A stretch of DNA of 35,068 bases from a virus. Below, one piece after another: positions 28,955 through 35,068 of this stretch. The stretch's first letter is position 1. Every line of letters begins with the position of its first letter. Under the pieces are notes generated by a model, which had not been told where the DNA came from, did not search any database, and was given only the letters and a program-made list of their open reading frames with translations. Location: positions 1 through 35,068 of the IMG/VR virus record IMGVR_UViG_3300048588_000362; one strand, given 5' to 3'. The position numbers and the translations under genes are program-made.

Positions 28955-30202
28955 TTAAATTGCGTCAAGAATCGTGTCATACTCGCCATCGGTGCCGCGA
29001 GCAAAAACCGTAAAATCATCAGCCGTATGGCCGGCATCATCCAACAAGATAATGCCCTGCCCTGTGCCATCAGCCAGCGCAGCATCAGCAATAGTCTGCT
29101 CTGCCCCAACCGCCACATTGTTGTAAAAGAGCCGGAACTTTTGGCCATCGCAGATCACCCGAATCGGCGCGCCGGCGACGTAGGCGGCCGCGGTGTCAAT
29201 GAGTGTGGTTGGCGTGCCGTTGACGACCTTGATCAGCCGCGCATTGGTTTTATTGTGCACAGCCTTGACGTAGTTTGCGCCATCGGTCCACCGCACCACC
29301 ACCCCGCCGCTACCCGTCGCCAGTGTCACGTTAGCAGTTGCGATCACATCTGCAACGCCACTATCCACGGTCGCAATATTCTCTACGCCGATCCCGTCCT
29401 CGCTGTACGCTACGCCACCCGCTGCGGTCCAGGTCTCCGATTCGCTAGCCCACGTTTCGCCAGCCCCGCCACTGCCCAGCCCGCCGGTAACGCCCTCGGC
29501 ATGGCCCAGACCGTCCGATGCGCCCCAGGCCGAAAAGCCGTCACTGACGAGGGGGGCGGGCAGCCAGAGCTTAGCGGGGACGGCCAGTAACGACACCTCC
29601 AGCGCACCACTGACAATGGTGGCGAAACTCGGGTACATGACCGCCGAATTCTCACTCGCTGTAAAATAGAGCAGCAACCAATGGCCAGCGCGCTTCACAA
29701 GCGCCATTGCGCCCACCTCGCGCAGAATCGAGCACCATTCGGTCTCTGTGGTATAGGTGCCCGCCACGGCAAAAGAGTTGTTGTCATAGATCCGAATGTC
29801 ACCGCCCGGAATGACCCCAATGCCGTGCGCCGTCGTCGCGATGTTCCCCAGTGCATCCGCCCAGCCGTTGTTGGTCAGGGCCGCCGTGTCTACCGTCCAA
29901 CGCATCGCCACGCCGGCGCGGCGATTTACACCGTTGTACCAGACGCGCTCGTTTTGCGAGGGCAGATTCAGCGTGCCGCCGCTGATATTGATATCGCTGC
30001 CGGCATCGGCGATCTGCGCGATATATCCCGGCCCAGGATCAGCCGGCGCGCCGCTGACCGCGCCCTGTGCGCGGTCGGTGTCGAACGCATCGCGCATCAG
30101 GTAATACGGTGGCGCGGTGAAATCCGCCTGGTGGCCCACGCCGCCCCCCTGGCCCATGCCCAGCGGTGCTTTGCCGAGCAGCCAACCAAGTAGCGGTCGC
30201 AT
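28955..30202 (-). CDS. Virion surface protein with a LamG/ConA-like domain (415 aa)
   Basis: Start at ATG 30202, overlapping the previous stop (TAATG). Two beta-sandwich units are visible. The second (about 275-410) has the concanavalin/LamG pattern: VVVRWTDGANYVKAVHNKTN, GAPIRVICDGQKFRLFYNNV, then GIILLDDAGHTADDFTVFAR. The first shows GVAMRWTVDTAAL and IGVIPGGDIRIYDNNSFAVA. Such folds bind carbohydrates. Lying upstream of the tube genes, it may decorate the head-tail joint or tail. Confidence 0.7.
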   Translation of the reverse strand: MRPLLGWLLGKAPLGMGQGGGVGHQADFTAPPYYLMRDAFDTDRAQGAVSGAPADPGPGYIAQIADAGSDINISGGTLNLPSQNERVWYNGVNRRAGVAMRWTVDTAALTNNGWADALGNIATTAHGIGVIPGGDIRIYDNNSFAVAGTYTTETEWCSILREVGAMALVKRAGHWLLLYFTASENSAVMYPSFATIVSGALEVSLLAVPAKLWLPAPLVSDGFSAWGASDGLGHAEGVTGGLGSGGAGETWASESETWTAAGGVAYSEDGIGVENIATVDSGVADVIATANVTLATGSGGVVVRWTDGANYVKAVHNKTNARLIKVVNGTPTTLIDTAAAYVAGAPIRVICDGQKFRLFYNNVAVGAEQTIADAALADGTGQGIILLDDAGHTADDFTVFARGTDGEYDTILDAI

Positions 30203-30480
30203 TAGAGTTCCACCGCCAGCCAGCAAACCTTATCGCCGCTGCTGTCCGCATCGAACCAGAAGTCGGAGAGGCCGCCCGTCAGCACCACCCCCTCGCCAGG
30301 ATTGAGCGGAAAGCCGTTGGCACTCGTCACGTCAGGCGAGCCGGCGCCGTCGTTGCCGACCCAAATCGTGTCGGCATTATCCGGGTGCGCCTTGACCGCG
30401 ACGACTTTCGCCACGTTGAAGGCGCCTTGCACGGCAGTGCCGGCGGTTGTTACGGTGATTTGCCCTGCTCTTACAGCCAT
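30202..30480 (-). CDS. Small virion protein (92 aa)
   Basis: Beta-rich: ITVTTAGTAVQGAFNVAKVV, KAHPDNADTIWVGNDGAGSP, NGFPLNPGEGVVLTGGLSDF, WFDADSSGDKVCWLAVEL. The KAHPDN...VGNDG...FPL.PGE pattern is typical of small phage structural proteins that attach to virions. Its stop overlaps the next start. Exact role unknown. Confidence 0.65.
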   Translation of the reverse strand: MAVRAGQITVTTAGTAVQGAFNVAKVVAVKAHPDNADTIWVGNDGAGSPDVTSANGFPLNPGEGVVLTGGLSDFWFDADSSGDKVCWLAVEL

Positions 30481-30490
30481 CGTCTCTACC

Positions 30491-30889
30491 TCACCAAACC
30501 ATTACGCGGATCTGTTCCACCCGATACATCACACCATCAATCACCGGATAGTCCATCGCGGAAAATTCTTCGTCAACTGTCAGCGAATCCCAATTCGCGG
30601 TCGGTCCGCTGTTCGCCTCGAGGAGGTCCAACACATCCTCGCTCAAATCGTCAAGGTCGTCCTCGGTCGTCGCTTGCCACTTCCAGTAGATGGAAATCAG
30701 CAAGGCGTGCTCCCGATGAAACGCGCCCAAGGCCAGCGCCGGCCCCGGTCGGGTGCCCTCGCTGCGCACCATCGCCACCGGCGAAAGCCCGCCGAAATCA
30801 GGTGCTTCGCGGGCATAGACCGCCTGAAACGTCGCAATGTCGTCAATCAGGCCGGCCAGGGCTTGGCGGGCGGCTTTGCGGCTATTCAC
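30491..30889 (-). CDS. Tail terminator/completion-like protein (132 aa)
   Basis: A mixed alpha/beta protein with an N-terminal helix (SRKAARQALAGLIDDIATFQ), a central LLISIYWKWQATTEDDLDDL and a final strand (MYRVEQIRVMVW). Position after the HK97 gp10-like gene matches the tail-terminator slot. Its start overlaps the stop of that gene by 8 bases. The sequence itself is not diagnostic. Confidence 0.6.
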   Translation of the reverse strand: MNSRKAARQALAGLIDDIATFQAVYAREAPDFGGLSPVAMVRSEGTRPGPALALGAFHREHALLISIYWKWQATTEDDLDDLSEDVLDLLEANSGPTANWDSLTVDEEFSAMDYPVIDGVMYRVEQIRVMVW

Positions 30890-31298
30890 GGGTCACCGTG
30901 GCCACGTAGCCGGTAAAGAGTTTGTTGATGGGTTGATCCATATCCTTGACCGTCTTCCCTAGAAAGCCGCGCCGCTTTTCGACAGGGCCGGCGTAGGCCA
31001 GATTCGTGGCCACAAAGCCCACCGGGCCGCCCTGGTTGCGTGTGCCCCAAAAGAAGCTATTCTTGAGCCGGCCCGTGATGACCGGCAACACCCCCGTCAG
31101 GCCGACCGGCGGGCGCTCTTTGCCGAGGCTTAAAAGGTAGCGGTGCACCATCCCCGCCCCCAGATTCAGCATCAGCCGCAGCCCGCTGCTGTTCTCGGCA
31201 ATGCCGGCGTTGGTGCGGGCGAGCTGTTGCTGCGCTTCGATGAGGCCGGTGATGCTGACCGCTCCGACGCGGCCGGCGGAGAATGCTGATGGTGCCAT
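30882..31298 (-). CDS. HK97 gp10-like neck/minor tail protein (138 aa)
   Basis: Start at ATG 31298, overlapping the previous stop (TAATG); a longer in-frame reading has no ribosome site. It contains GVLPVITGRLKNSFFWGTRN and VGFVATNLAYAGPVEKRRGF, the 'G.L..S...VG..V.YA..VE.G' pattern of gp10-like proteins that join head and tail. Confidence 0.72.
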   Translation of the reverse strand: MAPSAFSAGRVGAVSITGLIEAQQQLARTNAGIAENSSGLRLMLNLGAGMVHRYLLSLGKERPPVGLTGVLPVITGRLKNSFFWGTRNQGGPVGFVATNLAYAGPVEKRRGFLGKTVKDMDQPINKLFTGYVATVTRE

Positions 31299-31639
31299 TA
31301 GGTTGTCTTGACCTGTCCTACGATGATGTGCAGCGACGGAATGTCGCCGTCCGTCCATTCGAGCACCGCGTCAATCGGGTACTCATTCGCCCCGATGACC
31401 AGGATGTCACGCTCTCGCACGTCAGGCAGCGCCCCGCCGGCCACTGGTACATGGAAGCACTCTTTGGTCTCTCGCGGGCTGTTGAGGTCCAGTAGGCGGA
31501 TTGTTTCACGGCCCACTGGCCACAATGGCGTGATCAACAGGCTGGCCAGGTTGGTGACCGCCGCGCCTAAGCGGTTGCCAGATGCGGCCGCGTTGCGCTT
31601 GGTCGATGCGTCAACAGTGCAGAAATCGCGGGCGCTCAT
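31298..31639 (-). CDS. Head closure/stopper-like protein (113 aa)
   Basis: Follows the adaptor-like gene (overlap of 4 bases) and precedes the gp10-like gene. Beta-rich with VRERDILVIGANEYPIDAVL and IPSLHIIVGQVKTT, the usual layout of small stopper proteins that plug the connector. Called mainly by order and size. Confidence 0.62.
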   Translation of the reverse strand: MSARDFCTVDASTKRNAAASGNRLGAAVTNLASLLITPLWPVGRETIRLLDLNSPRETKECFHVPVAGGALPDVRERDILVIGANEYPIDAVLEWTDGDIPSLHIIVGQVKTT

Positions 31640-32472
31640 GAAAAATCATAGTCCTTCGTTTCACGCCGCAATGGTCGCATGACCACCCGCGACGCACCCC
31701 CGCCACCCGACCCGCTGACCAACTCCCCAATCGCCTTACTCTTTTGGCTCCGGCTCTCGCGCCGCGGCCCCAGGCTCACATCGGTCTCGGTCACCGCACT
31801 GCGCTGCACCCGCTTGAGCATCTCCGACTCTACCAAGTCGATCACGGTCGCAATGTCGTTGGGGTCCAGGTAGCGCACGTCTGGCTCTGCGGTCTCGGTA
31901 TTCAACGCGCCCATCGAGCGCAGGGCGGCATCGATGGCGTAGGTATAGCTCCCCTCGGTCAGCGCGCCGCTTGCGGTGGTGCTCAGGCTGTAGTCGGTAG
32001 CGAGCTGGCCCAGCCGGGCGTGCACCTGCGCGGCAATCTGCGCACGGGTTTGGGGTACGAACCAGAGCCAAACGTCGTCAATGCGCACGGGGATCGCTGC
32101 GTTGTTGAGCAGCTTGAGCGTGTACGTGTTGCCGGGTGCCAGGCCGAGCAGGTCGGTGTTGACCTGCCAGGTGTCAGCGGTATCGCCTTCGAGGCTGACC
32201 GCCACCACCGTGCCGCTGTCGTCATCCGTGATGACCGCTTGCAGGTCGTCAGTCGCCAGCGTATCCCCGACGGGCTTCACCGCAACTTGCAGCGTGTAGG
32301 TTCGCGCATAGGGTACGGTGAAATCCTGCGTAATGTAGCCGCCCGCAGCCAGCACGGCGACGCCATACTGCTCGTCACCGTCGCCGGCGCTATAGGTGGC
32401 GTCGGTGGCGGTCCAGTTGTCCAGATTCATCAGGAAGCGGCCATTGGTGAGATGGCTGCGGTCAGCGTACAT
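31636..32472 (-). CDS. Head-tail adaptor with an N-terminal carbohydrate-binding-like domain (278 aa)
   Basis: The first half (about 1-140) is a jelly-roll-like module: LTNGRFLMNLDNWTATDATY, GGYITQDFTVPYARTYTLQV, PGNTYTLKLLNNAAIPVRID. This pattern is found in extracellular carbohydrate-binding modules. The second half (about 140-278) is helical and adaptor-like (RAQIAAQVHARLGQLATDYS, IATVIDLVESEMLKRVQRSA) with a basic Ser/Gly tail. The stop/start overlaps on both sides place it in the connector block. A connector with a sugar-binding-like domain is unusual. Confidence 0.62.
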   Translation of the reverse strand: MYADRSHLTNGRFLMNLDNWTATDATYSAGDGDEQYGVAVLAAGGYITQDFTVPYARTYTLQVAVKPVGDTLATDDLQAVITDDDSGTVVAVSLEGDTADTWQVNTDLLGLAPGNTYTLKLLNNAAIPVRIDDVWLWFVPQTRAQIAAQVHARLGQLATDYSLSTTASGALTEGSYTYAIDAALRSMGALNTETAEPDVRYLDPNDIATVIDLVESEMLKRVQRSAVTETDVSLGPRRESRSQKSKAIGELVSGSGGGGASRVVMRPLRRETKDYDFS

Positions 32473-32474
32473 GG

Positions 32475-32609
32475 TTAGTCGGTCTCCACTGTGGCCACCG
32501 GTGTGGGCGTTGGCCCCTGCGATTGTTCGGTCCAGCCGCGCGGGCTAGGCCGCAGGGCAAGGAAGATCAAGAGCATTGTCACCGATAAACCGAGTACTAA
32601 CTTTTGCAT
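32475..32609 (-). CDS. 44-residue membrane peptide in the head operon
   Basis: ATG 32609 has an AGGA site, and the stop lies 2 bases before the adaptor start. The product has one membrane helix (KLVLGLSVTMLLIFLALRP) followed by an exposed tail with PTPTPVATVETD. A signal anchor followed by a Pro/Thr linker is like extracellular linkers of the supposed host. Function unknown. Confidence 0.55.
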   Translation of the reverse strand: MQKLVLGLSVTMLLIFLALRPSPRGWTEQSQGPTPTPVATVETD

Positions 32610-32638
32610 GATTTGTCCTATCTTTCTCGACAATCGCC

Positions 32639-32932
32639 CTAATCAATCTCCGCTAACTGCGCGTCCGGGTCGGGGCTCCACGGGGCCGCAATGGGCCGGT
32701 CATGCCGCTGGATCTCCTGGCTCTGGTACGTGGCGATCTCGTCTTCGGTCGCCATGCGCCAGCCGGCTGTTGCCAGCCGGCCGCGGGCGTGTTCGCGGGT
32801 GACGCCATGCACCGCGCCGGCGGGGTTGACGATGTAGTACGCGCCGTCCTTGCCCTGCTGCTTGATGGGCTTGGCGGGTGCTTCCGGCGGGGTCGTTGGT
32901 TCGGTTGGTTCGGTCGTTGGTTTGGTGGCCAT
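32639..32932 (-). CDS. Hypothetical head-region protein (97 aa)
   Basis: Begins with a Thr/Pro/Glu-rich stretch (MATKPTTEPTEPTTPPEAPA), then a small globular part (KDGAYYIVNPAGAVHGVTRE, HARGRLATAGWRMATEDEIA). This resembles small proteins of unknown function often placed after capsid genes. No membrane segment. Confidence 0.6.
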   Translation of the reverse strand: MATKPTTEPTEPTTPPEAPAKPIKQQGKDGAYYIVNPAGAVHGVTREHARGRLATAGWRMATEDEIATYQSQEIQRHDRPIAAPWSPDPDAQLAEID

Positions 32933-32941
32933 AGGCTCTCC

Positions 32942-33424
32942 TTAGTTCCGCGGTAGCATGTACACGGACAGATCGACCGTATTGGTTGTGCTATCCGTGG
33001 CAATGTCCCAATTGACGCACGTATACGCCCCATACAGATCATAACGATTCAGACTGTCAGTTGCGGCGCTCTGCGTGGCTACGATCTGCGGGCCATCCGT
33101 GTAGTTGGTGTTATCGTTGCTGTGCTCCAACATGACGGTCATGTTGACCGGCGTGCTGTTGGGGGCCATAACGAGCTGCACATCGCCGGTCGTGAACTCG
33201 CGCGTATCGCGGCAGATCCGCCCGTCCGCGGTCACAACTGCGGTCACAATCGGGATGAGCGGCCCAATCTTGGAGCCCGACGGCTCATTGCCCGCCACGG
33301 GCGTGATACCCGCGGCCACGGGCGCGGCGTAGACAGAGGGGCGGGTGTCGATCATCGTCATGAGCGCCACGACGGCGATCAAGCAAAGAGCGGCAAAGGT
33401 GGTGAATAAAGTTTTCATGGTCAT
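32942..33424 (-). CDS. Exported protein next to the capsid gene (160 aa)
   Basis: Start at ATG 33424 (AAGGAAAC upstream). Residues 1-30 form a signal peptide or signal anchor (MTMKTLFTTFAALCLIAVVA) with a possible AxA-type cleavage after SVYA. The rest is beta-rich: TTGDVQLVMAPNSTPVNMTV, DLYGAYTCVNWDIATDSTTN. It sits in the slot where decoration proteins are often encoded, but a Sec signal is not expected for a capsid protein. It may be a surface protein made late, or a decoration-like protein with a retained signal. Two cysteines. Confidence 0.62.
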   Translation of the reverse strand: MTMKTLFTTFAALCLIAVVALMTMIDTRPSVYAAPVAAGITPVAGNEPSGSKIGPLIPIVTAVVTADGRICRDTREFTTGDVQLVMAPNSTPVNMTVMLEHSNDNTNYTDGPQIVATQSAATDSLNRYDLYGAYTCVNWDIATDSTTNTVDLSVYMLPRN

Positions 33425-33470
33425 GTTTGTTTCCTTGAGATTTGGTCTCAACTATGCGGCGGGGGCCGGC

Positions 33471-34367
33471 TTACAGTTCGGACGTGCGGACGGTGATCCC
33501 GTGATTGTCGCGCATCTCGGCCACGCCATAGAGACAGTCGATCGTGAATTGCACACCAAGCAGATCCTTGTCGTAGCCGATGGTGACACGAATCCCGATC
33601 CCGTCCTCGCTCATGACCGTCTGTTGCACCCCGGCATTGGCTGGCGCGGGCGGCAGCGGGCGGCTGGCCATCATGATGGCGTTGCGGTGGAAGAAAAGGT
33701 TCTTACATTCGCCGGCCGCGGTCGTGATCATCTGATCCATGAGAATCTCCCAGCCCATGAACCGACCGACCATGCTGTCGGCTGCCATCTGGCCTAACGA
33801 CTCGGTGTAGTCGCGATTGACGATCTTCTCGATGCCCAGGGCTTCGTAGTCCGCGTCTTCGTGCAGGACGGCGTAGCGCTGCGTCTGTGGTGCCTTGGCG
33901 CTATTCAGCAGCCGGCGAGCGTTGCGAAAGTCGTCCTCCCCCAAGCCAGAGGTCGCGTCAATCGACTGCGAAAAGCCGGAATACAGCGCGGCAATGTCGC
34001 TATCAATCTGCTCGGCCATCTTCGACATAGCGTCGCCAGCGTAGACACTGAACCAGTCAGGCCGGGCGAAAGCCTTGGCGATGTCCTCGAGGAGGAACGT
34101 AACTTCCTTGTGCTTGTTGAGGGTCAAGGTGTAAACGCTGTCGCCAGGCACTTGCCGGGTGACGACCGTATTGGCAGTCTTGTCATTGACAACGAGCGCG
34201 CCGCCATAAGGCACGGTGATTGTCTGACCAAATGTCTGCACTTCGTTCTCATAGTCGCGGTTCACCAACCGCGCCAACACGGTGTTGGCGCGCAGGTAGC
34301 CGAGCGCCTGCGCGGCCACGATGGTGGGAATACTGTCATCGACCAGGGTGGTGGTAATGTTTGCCAT
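33471..34367 (-). CDS. Major capsid protein, P22 coat/HK97 fold
   Basis: A 298-residue protein beginning MANITTTLVDDSIPTIVAAQ and showing the P22-type pattern: LGYLRANTVLARLVNRDYEN, then GQTITVPYGGALVVNDKT, KEVTFLLEDIAKAFARPDWF, QIDSDIAALYSGFSQSIDAT, and a C-terminal GYDKDLLGVQFTIDCLYGVA. Immediately downstream of the scaffold gene. It would form the icosahedral shell. Confidence 0.88.
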   Translation of the reverse strand: MANITTTLVDDSIPTIVAAQALGYLRANTVLARLVNRDYENEVQTFGQTITVPYGGALVVNDKTANTVVTRQVPGDSVYTLTLNKHKEVTFLLEDIAKAFARPDWFSVYAGDAMSKMAEQIDSDIAALYSGFSQSIDATSGLGEDDFRNARRLLNSAKAPQTQRYAVLHEDADYEALGIEKIVNRDYTESLGQMAADSMVGRFMGWEILMDQMITTAAGECKNLFFHRNAIMMASRPLPPAPANAGVQQTVMSEDGIGIRVTIGYDKDLLGVQFTIDCLYGVAEMRDNHGITVRTSEL

Positions 34368-34474
34368 TGCAAAAAACTCCTTAGAAAGAACATAACTGCT
34401 GCTCTCCCCTTTCGCTTTTTACAAGGCACGCCTTGAGAGGATTGATATGTGGGTACTGCGGTACTACTGTCCTA

Positions 34475-34972
34475 CTACCGCGCCGTCTGGCTCTGCTTGA
34501 GCAGGCTGCCGGCGTTCTTGCGAATCTCTTCCGGCGTCATGTTGCTGATGTCGAGCCGGGTCGGCTGGGCGTTGCGGTTGCCGGGCGGCACGCCTGGGGC
34601 GCTGGCCGGCTTGATGAACTGCAACAGCGTGTCAGCGTCTTTGGCGATGGCCTCGGCATCGTCGCCTTGCAGCCGGTCAATCAGATCAGCCGGTAGCCCC
34701 TTTTGCAGGGCCACCTGCATTTTCAGGTTGCGGGTGCGTTCGCTCTTGAGCTCGTTTTCCCGCTGCTGGTACAACTCCTGCCACTTCTGCTGCTCTTGCA
34801 ACTCTTTCTCGCGGCTCGCCTTGGCGGTTGCCTCGGCTTTTTCTTGCGCGGCCTTGAGCTGCTGCAACTGCGTATTCACTTCCCGAAAGCGCTCATACGG
34901 CACAGGGCCGGGCGATTGCTCGCCTTGCGGTGCTGGGGCGGGTGTCTCCGCCTTGGGTGTCTCATCTGCCAT
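34475..34972 (-). CDS. Scaffold protein (165 aa)
   Basis: Pro/Ala/Glu-rich N terminus, then a long Gln/Lys/Glu coiled-coil (VNTQLQQLKAAQEKAEATAK, QQKWQELYQQRENELKSERT) and a C-terminal part (DISNMTPEEIRKNAGSLLKQ). This composition and the position just before the major capsid gene define phage scaffolds. The N-terminal acidic linker is typical of siphovirus minor scaffolds. No protease domain is seen; a protease may lie outside the window. Confidence 0.82.
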   Translation of the reverse strand: MADETPKAETPAPAPQGEQSPGPVPYERFREVNTQLQQLKAAQEKAEATAKASREKELQEQQKWQELYQQRENELKSERTRNLKMQVALQKGLPADLIDRLQGDDAEAIAKDADTLLQFIKPASAPGVPPGNRNAQPTRLDISNMTPEEIRKNAGSLLKQSQTAR

Positions 34973-35035
34973 TATTGGGTTGCCTCGCCCGTATCGCCGG
35001 CGGCGCGTGTATGGTGGGTGCGGTGTGTGGGGTCG

Positions 35036-35068
35036 GTGCTTAAAATAGTGTTAAGGCGATTTTAGCAC
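35036..35068. repeat. AT-rich inverted repeat at the right edge
   Basis: GTGCTTAAAAT-type left arm and ATTTTAGCAC right arm, imperfect by one bulge. On the minus strand it contains TGCTAAAAT (35067-35059), the same extended -10 as at 16895-16903. It may hold the scaffold promoter, but the -35 lies beyond the edge. Confidence 0.4.

Overview
The window is a stretch of a temperate tailed (siphovirus-type) phage or prophage genome with high GC content. It carries a terminase, a P22/HK97-type capsid protein, a tape-measure protein and tail chaperones with a frameshift site. It also has a tyrosine integrase, a DnaD/DnaC-type replication module, a Rad52-type recombinase, two DNA methyltransferases and a holin. 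The host cannot be read directly. TPTPTP-type linkers on exported proteins (the CAP lipoprotein, a 44-aa membrane peptide) and the style of the tail proteins suggest a high-GC bacterium such as a Chloroflexota (Anaerolineae-like) host. This is an inference only. No rRNA, tRNA, CRISPR array or insertion sequence was seen.

Layout. (1) 1-4819, minus strand, read right to left: a cluster of small genes, a Rad52-like annealing protein closed by a terminator, a 70-aa gene closed by another terminator, a structured leader, an LLH-type holin, a second membrane protein, the terminase small subunit and the terminase large subunit, which runs off the left edge. (2) 4820-5082: a divergent control region with inverted repeats and opposing promoters. 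(3) 5083-5749, plus strand: a small HTH regulator and a C-terminally anchored membrane protein. They are followed by a minus-strand gene that looks leaderless, a repeat-rich gap that could hold attP, and the integrase (6456-7400). (4) 7716-16851, plus strand: a tightly overlapping early operon. It encodes a DUF3102-Dam fusion, a DnaD-like initiator with tandem repeats inside it (candidate origin), a DnaC-like loader, a beta-class methyltransferase, a GNAT-like protein, many small unknowns, and two proteins made of serial helix-turn-helix units. (5) 17026-19725: an FtsK/HerA-like membrane ATPase, a probable small RNA with its own promoter and terminator, and two genes under a promoter overlapped by a perfect AT-rich inverted repeat. 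(6) 34972-19757, minus strand: the virion operon in the order scaffold, capsid, head-tail connectors, tail tube, chaperones with -1 frameshift, tape measure, tail tip/fibre proteins, then a CAP-domain lipoprotein and two tiny genes, ending at a bidirectional terminator that faces region 5.

The terminase leaves the window leftward while the scaffold enters from the right. The portal and protease should therefore lie outside the window, between the two ends of a circular or circularly permuted genome. No endolysin was recognised here. The parts most worth checking are the ncRNA locus at 18701-18869, the candidate origin inside the DnaD-like gene, the serial-HTH protein pair, the CAP lipoprotein cassette, and the exported proteins embedded in the head operon.
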